Assembly (NCBI GenBank): GCA_036010965.1
Contig: DASCMO010000201.1
Span: 1 to 15,832, forward strand
Source of the DNA: GCA-2686265 sp036010965
Lineage (GTDB): Bacteria > Planctomycetota > UBA1135 > GCA-002686595
Direction: 5' to 3'
Length of the DNA stretch: 15,832 nucleotides
The notes under the pieces are model-generated. The model had not been told where the DNA came from and ran no database searches. It was given only the letters and a program-made list of their open reading frames with translations. The position numbers and the translations under genes were made by a program. Shown here piece by piece: positions 1-6,436 of this stretch; the first letter of the stretch is position 1; every line of letters starts with the position of its first letter.

Positions 1-189
1 ACCGTCGCGCCCGCGGTTGTCGTCGCGCCCGCGGCTATCGTCGCGCCCGCGGTTGTCGTCGCGCCCGCGGCTATCGTTGCGCCCGCGGTTGTCGTCGCGC
101 CCGCGATCACCTCCACGCCCGCGGCCTTCGCCACGCCCACGATCACCACCACGTCCGCGGCTTCCACCACGTGCGCGATCACCGCCACG
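1..189 (-). repeat. 18-bp tandem repeats encoding RGRDDN/RGRDDS hexapeptides
   Basis: Ten consecutive 18-bp units run from 10 to 189, with half of an eleventh at 1-9. On the plus strand the unit is cccgcggttgtcgtcgcg. The copies at 10-27, 46-63 and 82-99 are identical. The alternating copies at 28-45 and 64-81 differ from each other by one base, so there is a 36-bp higher-order period. Units from 100 to 189 are increasingly diverged. In the helicase frame they read RGRDDN, RGRDDS and RGRNDS, grading toward RGGDRG. The array continues past the window edge. Confidence 0.9.
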
Positions 190-1542
190 CCCTTCGCCGT
201 CCCCTCCGCGTCGGGAGCGATCGCGACCGGAGCGCTCCTCGGAGCGCGGCCGCCCCCCTGAGCGTTCGGGGGGGGCTACCTCGCGAATCTCCCAGGTGGC
301 CGCGGAGACGATTCCTTGCCAGCGCCGCTGGTCGATGGGGGCCACGAAGGTCGTCGCGCGCCCCTTGCGTCCCGCCCGGCCCGTGCGCCCGATGCGGTGG
401 GTGTACTCAGTGACCCCGCGCGGTACCCCGAAGTTGACGACCTGGGTGACGTGTACGACGTCCAGCCCGCGGGAGGCGACATCGGTCGCAATGAGCGCCT
501 TGACCTGCTTCTCGCGGAACGCGGTCATGACCCGGAAGCGCGACGGTTGGTCGTACCCACCGTGCAGCGCCTTGACCGGGAAAGCGATCCGTTCGAGCCT
601 GCGCATGAGCTGCTCTACGTCCGTGCGGCGGGAGCAGAACACCAGCAGGATGTCATCCTTGTCGCTCTGTTCGATCATGCGGATGAGGGCCATGACCCGC
701 TCGCTCTCGGAGAGGAACATCACCTCCTGTTCGATGTTGGCGACCGTGGCGATGCCCTTGGATGTGGCGACCTCCGCCGGGTCGGTCGTGTACTCACGAG
801 CCAGGCGCAGGAGTTCGGTCGGGAAGGTGGCCGAGAAGAGCAGCGTCTGCCGTTCGTCCGGCATGTAGCTCAGGATCTTGCGCACATCGTCGATGAAGCC
901 GATCTCGAGCATCTCGTCCGCCTCGTCGAGGACCGCGAACTCGGTCCACGGGAAACTCAGGAAACGTTGCTGGTAGAGATCGAGCACGCGCCCGGGCGTG
1001 CCGACCACGACCTGTGCGCCGGAATGCAGGGCTTCCACCTGCGGGCCGACCGGCTCGCCGCCGACGATCAGTGCCACGTTCACCGAGCGCGGCTTTCCCA
1101 GCTCGCGCAGGACCGTCGCGACCTGTTCGGCCAGCTCGCGCGTCGGGCACAGGACCAGTCCCAGGACCGAGACGCGCTGGTGGTCGATCTTGGAGATCAT
1201 CGGGGCACCGAAGGCCAGGGTCTTCCCGGTACCGGTCTCGGCCTTCGCGATCACGTCGCGGCCCTCGAGTACCGGCGTGATGGACAGGGCCTGGATCGGC
1301 GTCGGCTCGCTGATGCCCATCTCGGCGATGACGCCCTGGACTTCAGGAGCGAGGTCGAACTGATCGAAGGTGCCGAGGTCCTCGGGGGGTTCGGTGGGGT
1401 GCAGGGGCTCCACGGGCGGACCCGCCGAGCGCTTCCTTCCTCCGCCCCCTCCGGGCCGTCCGCCGCTCCATCCGCCGCCTCCCGAGCGTCTTCCGCCCCC
1501 GGAGCGCCCGCCGCCTCCGGACTGTTGACCACGTCTATTCAA
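1..1542 (-). CDS. DEAD-box ATP-dependent RNA helicase (3' end beyond window)
   Basis: RNA-unwinding ATPase of the RhlE/DeaD type, expected to act on rRNA or mRNA structures in the cytoplasm. 514 residues are visible. The core carries, in order, a Q motif (TPIQ, 81-84), Walker A AETGTGKT (101-108), PTRELA (133-138), TPGR (182-185), DEAD (206-209), SAT (237-239) and HRIGRTGRAG (382-391). Both RecA-like lobes look intact. The first 50 residues are Gly/Arg-rich. From about residue 410 the protein becomes an Arg/Gly/Asp-rich tail that is still running at the window edge. No ATG or GTG lies between the in-frame stop (1558-1560) and the conserved core. The best start is TTG at 1542, preceded by GGAG with a 5-nt spacer. 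It is divergent from the AP endonuclease gene. Family certain; specific orthology (rhlE, deaD, csdA) not determinable. Confidence 0.93.
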   Translation of the reverse strand, partial: MNRRGQQSGGGGRSGGGRRSGGGGWSGGRPGGGGGRKRSAGPPVEPLHPTEPPEDLGTFDQFDLAPEVQGVIAEMGISEPTPIQALSITPVLEGRDVIAKAETGTGKTLAFGAPMISKIDHQRVSVLGLVLCPTRELAEQVATVLRELGKPRSVNVALIVGGEPVGPQVEALHSGAQVVVGTPGRVLDLYQQRFLSFPWTEFAVLDEADEMLEIGFIDDVRKILSYMPDERQTLLFSATFPTELLRLAREYTTDPAEVATSKGIATVANIEQEVMFLSESERVMALIRMIEQSDKDDILLVFCSRRTDVEQLMRRLERIAFPVKALHGGYDQPSRFRVMTAFREKQVKALIATDVASRGLDVVHVTQVVNFGVPRGVTEYTHRIGRTGRAGRKGRATTFVAPIDQRRWQGIVSAATWEIREVAPPERSGGRPRSEERSGRDRSRRGGDGEGRGGDRARGGSRGRGGDRGRGEGRGRGGDRGRDDNRGRNDSRGRDDNRGRDDSRGRDDNRGRDG

Positions 1543-1605
1543 TGCTGCTCCGATTCTTCAAGTCCGGGAGTGTAGCCGCTACTGAGCCAGGAACCGAGGC
1601 TAGAC
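1543..1605. promoter_or_regulatory. short divergent promoter region, helicase / AP endonuclease
   Basis: Only about 63-72 bp separate the helicase start (minus) from the endonuclease start (plus), so both promoters must lie here or inside the coding regions. On the plus strand TAGACT (1601-1606) is a possible -10 hexamer without a recognisable -35. If used, it would give a nearly leaderless transcript from the ATG at 1615. On the minus strand TACACT (rc of 1569-1574) is a possible -10. Neither is convincing alone. Confidence 0.3.
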
Positions 1606-1614
1606 TTGTCGCCC

Positions 1615-2415
1615 ATGCCCATTCGCGTCGTCACCTGGAACGTCAACTCCGTTCGCGCGCGCCTCCCGCGCCTCCTGCCCTGGTTGGAGGAGCATCGGCC
1701 GGAGGTCTGCTGCCTCCAGGAGACCAAGTGCGTCGATGAGGTCTTCCCTCGCGAGCCCTTCGAGGACCTCGGCTACCAGATCGCTGCCCACGGCCAGAAG
1801 ACCTACAATGGCGTGGCGATCCTCTCGCGCGTGGGGATGGAGGACGTCGTGCGCGGGCTGCCGGGCGAGGATGGCGACGCCGACCGGCGCGTCCTGCGCG
1901 CCACGGTCGGCGATCTGATGATCGTCAACCTCTACGTCGTCAACGGCAAGGAGGTCGGGGACCCCAAGTACGACTACAAGCTGCGCTGGCTCGAACAGGT
2001 GCGCTGCATGCTGGCCGAGGACCTGCCGATGAACGAGAAGGTGGTCGTCTGCGGGGACTTCAACGTCACCTTCGACGATCGGGATATCTACGACCCTGAG
2101 CGCTGGCGCGGGAAGATCCTGTGTTCCGACGCGGAGCGAGAGTCCCTGAACTCCCTGCTGGAACTGGGCTTGCACGATGCTTTTCGACACTTCACCGAGG
2201 AGGGTGAGCACTACACCTGGTGGGACTTTCGCACGCGCGGCTTCGAACGCGGCAACCGCGGCCTGCGCATCGACCACTTCCTGGTCTCGGCTCCGGCGCT
2301 CGAGGTCTGCACTGGAGTGGAGATCGACACCCTGGCGCGCGGTGGCGCGAAGCCGAGCGACCACGCGCCCGTCATCGCCAGTTTTTCCAGCGCTGCGGAT
2401 CAGTCCGCCGAGTGA
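1615..2415 (+). CDS. xth: Exonuclease III-family AP endonuclease
   Basis: Mg-dependent endonuclease/exonuclease/phosphatase-fold enzyme that cuts the backbone 5' of abasic sites in base excision repair. The 266-residue product matches the usual family length of about 260-270. Visible active-site elements are TWNVNS (7-12), LQETK with catalytic Glu36, NLYVVNG with Tyr107, GDFN (Asp148, Asn150), the TWWDFR loop (201-206), RIDHFL (Asp220) and SDHAP (His250). All are in canonical order. I prefer ATG at 1615 because MPIRVVTWNVNS matches the family N terminus. A TTG at 1606, three codons upstream and in frame, has a better-placed GAGG (1596-1599, 6-nt spacer) and may be the real start. The last 16 bp overlap the 3' end of the convergent LON-domain gene. 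Confidence 0.93.
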   Translation: MPIRVVTWNVNSVRARLPRLLPWLEEHRPEVCCLQETKCVDEVFPREPFEDLGYQIAAHGQKTYNGVAILSRVGMEDVVRGLPGEDGDADRRVLRATVGDLMIVNLYVVNGKEVGDPKYDYKLRWLEQVRCMLAEDLPMNEKVVVCGDFNVTFDDRDIYDPERWRGKILCSDAERESLNSLLELGLHDAFRHFTEEGEHYTWWDFRTRGFERGNRGLRIDHFLVSAPALEVCTGVEIDTLARGGAKPSDHAPVIASFSSAADQSAE

Positions 2416-3020
2416 CGGGCCAGGGCCAGTTCGGCTCGCTCCACCACTACGTATTCGGCGAAGACCTGCTGCATCTCGTCCACGGGCAAGTCGAGGTTCT
2501 GGAGCAACAGGTCGGCCAGCTGGCCGGGGGGCAAATCGGAGGGAAGGTTGAGGAAGACCTCGCTGGTCGAGAGGATCGCCCGCCGCAGGCGATCGCTGAG
2601 CGCTTCGGTGTCCTCCTCGGGAGGCGGAACCTCGCGCAAGGGCTCGAAGCGGACCTGACGGTAGAGGCGGTCGCTCTCCACCTCCTCGATCCGCACACGC
2701 GCCAGCCCCGCGAGGGTGATCAGGTAGCGTCCGTCGGGGAGCGCAGTGTGCTTGACGATCTCTCCCAGGCCGGCCACGCCGTAGACCGGCGGCGTCCCCT
2801 CGGCGTCCTGCTCGTGGCCGTCCACGATCGAGCTGATGACCAGCCAGCCCTGACGATCGAGCAGGTCATCGACCATCTGGCGGTAGCGCGGCTCGAAGAT
2901 GTGCAGCGGCATGATCACGCCGGGATAGAGGAACACCTTCGATAGCGGGAAGAGCGGCACGACGCTCCGGGCATCGTCTGACCCGACCTCCGGAGGCCAG
3001 CTCTCGGGGAATTCCGTCAC
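2400..3020 (-). CDS. Stand-alone LON substrate-binding domain protein
   Basis: 206-residue protein consisting essentially of the PUA-like N-terminal domain of Lon protease (LON_substr_bdg, COG2802-type). The signature PLFPL...LYPGVIMPLHIFEPRYRQMVDDL spans residues 22-53, followed by VYGVAGLGEIV (79-89) and RYLITLAGLARVRI (98-111). A helical C-terminal part follows (about 140-200). There is no AAA+ ATPase and no Ser-Lys peptidase domain, so it cannot be a protease by itself; substrate or partner recognition is the likely role. Start is GTG at 3020, fixed by its GTGA overlap with the stop of the upstream gene, which implies translational coupling. Small LON-only proteins are widespread, but their function is poorly known. 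The partner gene is the main clue here. Confidence 0.9.
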   Translation of the reverse strand: MTEFPESWPPEVGSDDARSVVPLFPLSKVFLYPGVIMPLHIFEPRYRQMVDDLLDRQGWLVISSIVDGHEQDAEGTPPVYGVAGLGEIVKHTALPDGRYLITLAGLARVRIEEVESDRLYRQVRFEPLREVPPPEEDTEALSDRLRRAILSTSEVFLNLPSDLPPGQLADLLLQNLDLPVDEMQQVFAEYVVVERAELALARHSAD

Positions 3021-3952
3021 TGGACGCCCGCGAGCACGTCGAGAACCGGAGCGAGGGCGTGGGCCTCGTCGATCCGCCCCTGGGTCCTCAGGCCGTTGGC
3101 GAGGTTGCGGATCTGGCGTGCGAAGAGGTCCTCGTCGGATGCGTGGCGGAACCAGGCGGGATCGCAGCTCAGCCCGCGACGGTCGAGCTGTCGCTTCAGC
3201 GCCTGCTGGCTGCTGGTCTGACAGCCGTGGAACGGATCCACGATCAGGTTGCGGCTGCGCCCGAACAGACGCAGCAGCACGTGGCCCGGCATCGGGATCG
3301 CTCCGACGCGCAGCCCGGCGCGTCGCCCCACCAGCATGTAGAGCGCCGTGAGGGTGAGCGGCAGGCCGCGCTTGCGCTCGATCGTGCGGTGCAGGTGGAC
3401 GTTGTCGGGGTGGTGATAGGTCTCCGTGTCGCCCTCGAATCCAAGTTCGCCCGCCATGTACTCCACCAGCACACGCGCGCTCTCGATGGGCGTCTCGCAT
3501 GTCTGGGCCCGTCGGCGGACTTCCGCGCCCATGGCGTCCAGGGCCTTGATGTAGGGCCGCGCGTCCAGATCGTGGCGGTCGAGCCGTCCCAGGAGGAACA
3601 GCGAGCGTTCCAGGTCCAGGTGCGGGCGCGAGGCGTGGCGTACCAGCCGCCGAACGACTTGGGCGCGCTGGGTCCCGACCAGCAGCTCGCGGGCATGGAT
3701 GCGGACGCGCGCGTCGTCCGCGTCGCTGGCCCTGCGCAGGGTTGCCAGCCCGGCGGGGCCCGCCGCGGCGAACTCGGTCCGAAGGGCTTCACGCACCCTT
3801 GGCGAGGAGTCGCCCAGCAGGCGACCCAGGGCGCGCAGGCGCTCGCGTAGGAGAGATCGCGCCCCGGGGCGTATCGCGGGGCTTTCCCCGCAAGGGGTAT
3901 CCGTGGTCGCGTGCTGTGGGGCGGGGAGGCCGCGGTCGATGTCCGGTTGCAT
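3017..3952 (-). CDS. SirB1-like transglutaminase-fold protein
   Basis: 311 residues if started at ATG 3952. The C-terminal half matches the Transglut_core2/SirB1 family: YHHPDNVHLHRTIERKRGLP (179-198), LTALYMLVGRRAGLRV (201-216), the PGH motif (222-224) and LIVDPFHG (236-243). The N-terminal ~150 residues are Arg/Leu-rich and helical, resembling one or two HEAT/ARM-like repeats (about 45-95). Proteobacterial SirB1 proteins often carry C-terminal TPRs; here that region is short (270-311). I see no convincing Cys-His-Asp triad, so catalysis should not be assumed. An alternative ATG at 3991 adds 13 residues; neither start has a clear Shine-Dalgarno. The stop overlaps the LON gene start. The frame stays open far upstream, opposite the thiolase and dehydrogenase genes, which is a GC-skew artefact. 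Confidence 0.8.
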   Translation of the reverse strand: MQPDIDRGLPAPQHATTDTPCGESPAIRPGARSLLRERLRALGRLLGDSSPRVREALRTEFAAAGPAGLATLRRASDADDARVRIHARELLVGTQRAQVVRRLVRHASRPHLDLERSLFLLGRLDRHDLDARPYIKALDAMGAEVRRRAQTCETPIESARVLVEYMAGELGFEGDTETYHHPDNVHLHRTIERKRGLPLTLTALYMLVGRRAGLRVGAIPMPGHVLLRLFGRSRNLIVDPFHGCQTSSQQALKRQLDRRGLSCDPAWFRHASDEDLFARQIRNLANGLRTQGRIDEAHALAPVLDVLAGVQ

Positions 3953-3954
3953 GG

Positions 3955-3972
3955 TGGGAACTCGCGTTCCCA
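3955..3972 (-). promoter_or_regulatory. GNRA-type hairpin abutting the SirB1-like start codon
   Basis: On the minus strand tgggaac-gcga-gttccca forms a perfect 7-bp stem closed by a GCGA (GNRA) tetraloop, ending 2 nt before the ATG at 3952. If that ATG is used, the hairpin fills the space where a Shine-Dalgarno would sit and could limit translation. If the ATG at 3991 is used, the hairpin is inside the coding region. A chance occurrence is possible in GC-rich DNA. Confidence 0.4.
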
Positions 3973-4066
3973 AGGTACCGCAGGGGAGCATCGAACCGCC
4001 ACCACGCCTTGGGTGTCTTCGTGCGCTCCGAAAGGGAGCTGTGGGCCACCTCACCGCCCGGATCGC

Positions 4067-4095
4067 TTGCGGGAGTCGCCGGCCGTCACTATCCT
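4067..4095 (+). promoter_or_regulatory. candidate promoter for the beta-oxidation operon
   Basis: TTGCGG (4067-4072), a 17-bp spacer and TATCCT (4090-4095) match the sigma70 layout, with 3/6 and 4/6 consensus bases. Initiation near 4102 would leave a leader of about 200 nt before the thiolase ATG, room for regulation. The match is weak and other start points cannot be excluded. Confidence 0.25.
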
Positions 4096-4303
4096 GTTTG
4101 CCTCGAATGGTCGCCGACGCGGACCCCCAGGTTGGCGGAACGCGACGATCGACCCTCCCCGTGCGGCCCGCTCCGATGGTATCTGCAGCCTCCCGTCGGG
4201 GTTTGTCGCGTTCGTCGAAGAGCCGCCCCCCGCGTTCCTCTCCGATGCCCGCCGCCTCGCTGGCGGGTCCCTGAGCTGGTCGCTGACCGGCCTCTCCCCT
4301 CCC

Positions 4304-5518
4304 ATGAAGCAGTCTTCGAACACCGACGCCGGCCGCGTCGTCATCACGCACGCCCTGCGCACGCCGATCGGCAAGTACTTCGGGTCCTTCTCGGAGCTCT
4401 CCGCCGCCGATCTGGGTGTCCATGTCGTGAGCGCCCTGTTCGACGGAACGGGCGTCGACGCGGCCGAGGTGGGCGAGCTGATCTTCGGCAACGGCCGGCA
4501 GGCGGGCGGTGGGCCGAATGTGGCGCGCCAGATCTCCTTCCGTGCCGGGATTCCCGAGGCGGCCCCGGCCTGGACCGTGAACATGGCCTGCGCGAGCGGT
4601 CTGAAGGCCGTGCAGCTGGCCGCCGAGTCGATCCGCGCCGGTCGCTGCGATGTCGTGGTGGCGGGGGGTACGGAGAGCATGAGCGGCCTGCCCTTCTTCC
4701 TTCCGCGCTTTCGCAAGGGCTATCGCCTCGGGCACGCCCCGGTGGTGGACGCCATGTACCGCGACGGCTTCGAGTGTCCCCTGTCGGAGATGCTGATGGG
4801 TGCGACGGCGGAAAATCTGGCCGGCCAGATGGAGATCGGGCGCGGTGAACAGGACGCCTTCGCCCTCGAAAGCCAGCGCCGGGCCGCGGCGGCGATGGAG
4901 GCCGGGCGCTTCGCCGACGAACAGGTGAGCGTGGAGGTCAAGGGCCGCAAGGGCGCCGTGACCCTCGTCGAGGCTGACGAGCACCCGCGCCCCTCGGCGA
5001 CCCTGGAGGGCTTGGGGAAGCTTCCGCCGGTCTTCGACCGCGAGGCGGGGACTGTGACGGCCGGGAATTCCTCGGGTATCACCGACGGCGCTGCGGCCCT
5101 GCTCGTGATGAGCGAGGCGCGCGCCGCGCACCTGGGCCTTGAGCCCCTGGCGGCCGTCGGCCCCTCCACCCAGGTTGGCGTGGACCCGAGGGTGATGGGC
5201 ATCGGGCCGGTCCCGGCGGTGCGCGGTCTGCAGGAGGTGAATGGCTTGGCGCCCGACGCCTACGACCTGATCGAACTCAACGAGGCGTTCGCCGCCCAGG
5301 TCATCGCTTGCGACCGGGAGCTGGGGCTCCCCGCCGACAGACTCAACGTCAACGGCGGATCGATCGCCCTCGGACACCCGATCGGGTGTACGGGCGCGCG
5401 CATCGTCGTGACGCTTTTGCATGAACTCAAGCGCAGGGGAGGCGAGCACGGGCTCGCGACCCTGTGCGTCTCCGGAGGAATGGGGTTCGCGGCGGCGTTC
5501 GACCGCACGGGCTTCTGA
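4304..5518 (+). CDS. Thiolase I: acetyl-CoA acetyltransferase / 3-ketoacyl-CoA thiolase
   Basis: 404-residue thiolase, close to the usual length (~390-400). It cleaves 3-ketoacyl-CoA with CoA or, in reverse, condenses two acyl-CoAs. The nucleophile is Cys96 in NMACASG. The other catalytic residues are in NEAFAAQ (326-332), GHPIG (His358) and CVSGG (Cys388). The adenine/CoA-loop signature SEMLMGATAENLA is at 161-173. First gene of the probable operon, 24 bp before the dehydrogenase. ATG 4304 is the only start consistent with the family N terminus (RVVITHALRTPIG at 11-23). It has no visible Shine-Dalgarno, unlike several downstream genes. Chain-length preference cannot be read from sequence. 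It is not a close copy of the second thiolase downstream, so distinct roles are likely. Confidence 0.92.
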   Translation: MKQSSNTDAGRVVITHALRTPIGKYFGSFSELSAADLGVHVVSALFDGTGVDAAEVGELIFGNGRQAGGGPNVARQISFRAGIPEAAPAWTVNMACASGLKAVQLAAESIRAGRCDVVVAGGTESMSGLPFFLPRFRKGYRLGHAPVVDAMYRDGFECPLSEMLMGATAENLAGQMEIGRGEQDAFALESQRRAAAAMEAGRFADEQVSVEVKGRKGAVTLVEADEHPRPSATLEGLGKLPPVFDREAGTVTAGNSSGITDGAAALLVMSEARAAHLGLEPLAAVGPSTQVGVDPRVMGIGPVPAVRGLQEVNGLAPDAYDLIELNEAFAAQVIACDRELGLPADRLNVNGGSIALGHPIGCTGARIVVTLLHELKRRGGEHGLATLCVSGGMGFAAAFDRTGF

Positions 5519-5542
5519 ACAAGAACGGGAAACGGAACACTC

Positions 5543-6436
5543 ATGAACATCCAGAAAGTCGGTGTGGTGGGCTGCGGCCTGATGGGCCACGGGATCGCAC
5601 AGGTCGCCGCCCAGGGTGGTTGCGATGTCGTCGTGATCGAGACCGAACAGGGCTTCCTCGACAAGGGCATGGCGCGCATTGAGAAGAGCGTGAACAAGCT
5701 GGCCCAGAAGATGGTCGAGAAGGGCAAGGCCACCGAGGAGCAGGCGCAGGCCGGCGCCGCCGGTACCCTCGGACGCATCAGCGGCTCGCTGGCCTGGAGC
5801 GATCTCTCGGACTGTGACCTGGTGGTCGAGGCCATCATCGAGGACCTCGCAGTCAAGAAGACGCTCTTCGCCGAACTCGGCGCCGCCTGCAAGCCGGAGA
5901 CGATCTTCGCATCCAACACCTCCTCGTTCCCCATCGCCGAGATGGCCGAGGCGTCGGGTCGCCCCGAGCGTTTCGTCGGTTTGCACTTCTTCAACCCCGT
6001 CCAGCTCATGCGGCTGGTCGAGGTCGTGCGCTCCGAGAGGACCGATGCGGAGGTCTTCGCCTCTGCGAAGGCCTTCGGCGAGACTTGCGGCAAGACCGCG
6101 GTCTCGTGCAAGGACACCCCGGGCTTCGTCGTGAATCGCCTGCTGATCCCGTTCATGGTGCAGGCGCTGCAGATGCTCGAGCGCGGCGACGCCTCCAAGG
6201 AGGACATCGACGCGGCCATGCAGCTGGGCTGCGGGCACCCGATGGGGCCGCTGACGCTGACCGACTACGTCGGACTCGACACGACGCTCTTGATCCTCCA
6301 GGGCTGGAAGGAGCGCTACCCCGACGAGACCGCATTCGACGTGCCGCCGCTGCTGGTGCAGATGGTGGCTGACGGCAAGCTCGGTCGGAAGACCGGCGAG
6401 GGCTTCTACACATGGGAAGGTGACAAGCGATGTTGA
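5543..6436 (+). CDS. 3-hydroxyacyl-CoA (3-hydroxybutyryl-CoA) dehydrogenase
   Basis: NAD(P)-dependent L-3-hydroxyacyl-CoA dehydrogenase converting 3-hydroxyacyl-CoA to 3-ketoacyl-CoA. The 297-residue single-function form resembles Hbd/PaaH rather than the fused FadB/FadJ. A Rossmann motif GCGLMG is at 10-15. Catalytic residues by family alignment are Ser127 (NTSS), His148 and Glu160 (GLHFFNPVQLMRLVE) and Asn198 (DTPGFVVNR). The C-terminal domain has GHPMGPLTLTDYVGLDT (231-247) and the usual GRKTGEGFYTW (281-291) ending. It supplies the substrate of the flanking thiolases. The final 7 bp overlap the next gene's start, implying coupling. The preceding gap holds only weak GGGA/GGAA ribosome-binding sequence. 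Preference for C4 or longer substrates is unresolved. Confidence 0.93.
   Translation: MNIQKVGVVGCGLMGHGIAQVAAQGGCDVVVIETEQGFLDKGMARIEKSVNKLAQKMVEKGKATEEQAQAGAAGTLGRISGSLAWSDLSDCDLVVEAIIEDLAVKKTLFAELGAACKPETIFASNTSSFPIAEMAEASGRPERFVGLHFFNPVQLMRLVEVVRSERTDAEVFASAKAFGETCGKTAVSCKDTPGFVVNRLLIPFMVQALQMLERGDASKEDIDAAMQLGCGHPMGPLTLTDYVGLDTTLLILQGWKERYPDETAFDVPPLLVQMVADGKLGRKTGEGFYTWEGDKRC

Larger units (their letters stand above)
3953..4303. other. 350-bp divergent intergenic region
   Basis: This separates the SirB1-like gene (minus) from the eight-gene operon (plus). Reading frames stay open through it on both strands, but their translations are low-complexity and match no family I recognise, so I treat it as non-coding. 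It holds the GNRA hairpin (3955-3972), a candidate sigma70-type promoter (4067-4095) and two small hairpins near the thiolase start: CCCGCC/GGCGGG (4248-4253 with 4262-4267) and CTGGTC-GCT-GACCGG (4276-4290). I see no operator palindrome or tRNA-like structure. Confidence 0.6.

Noticed and set aside
1..189. Possible CRISPR array or satellite because of regular short repeats
   Set aside because: Units are contiguous 18-mers without spacers, in frame with the helicase and encoding hexapeptides.
17..868. Long plus-strand frame rich in SRPRL and PPRPR repeats
   Set aside because: It is the antisense translation of the helicase tail and core. The minus-strand frame carries all DEAD-box motifs in order.
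3911..4303. In-frame N-terminal extension of thiolase I
   Set aside because: The translated extension is low-complexity and unlike any thiolase N terminus; RVVITHALRTPIG begins just after ATG 4304.
3953..4303. tRNA, riboswitch or small RNA gene in the divergent region
   Set aside because: I found only short isolated hairpins, no cloverleaf and no riboswitch core that I recognise.
3953..6238. Minus-strand frame extending the SirB1-like gene to 6238 (over 1000 codons in total)
   Set aside because: It lies opposite the thiolase and dehydrogenase genes, whose catalytic motifs are intact; the open antisense frame follows from GC-rich third positions.
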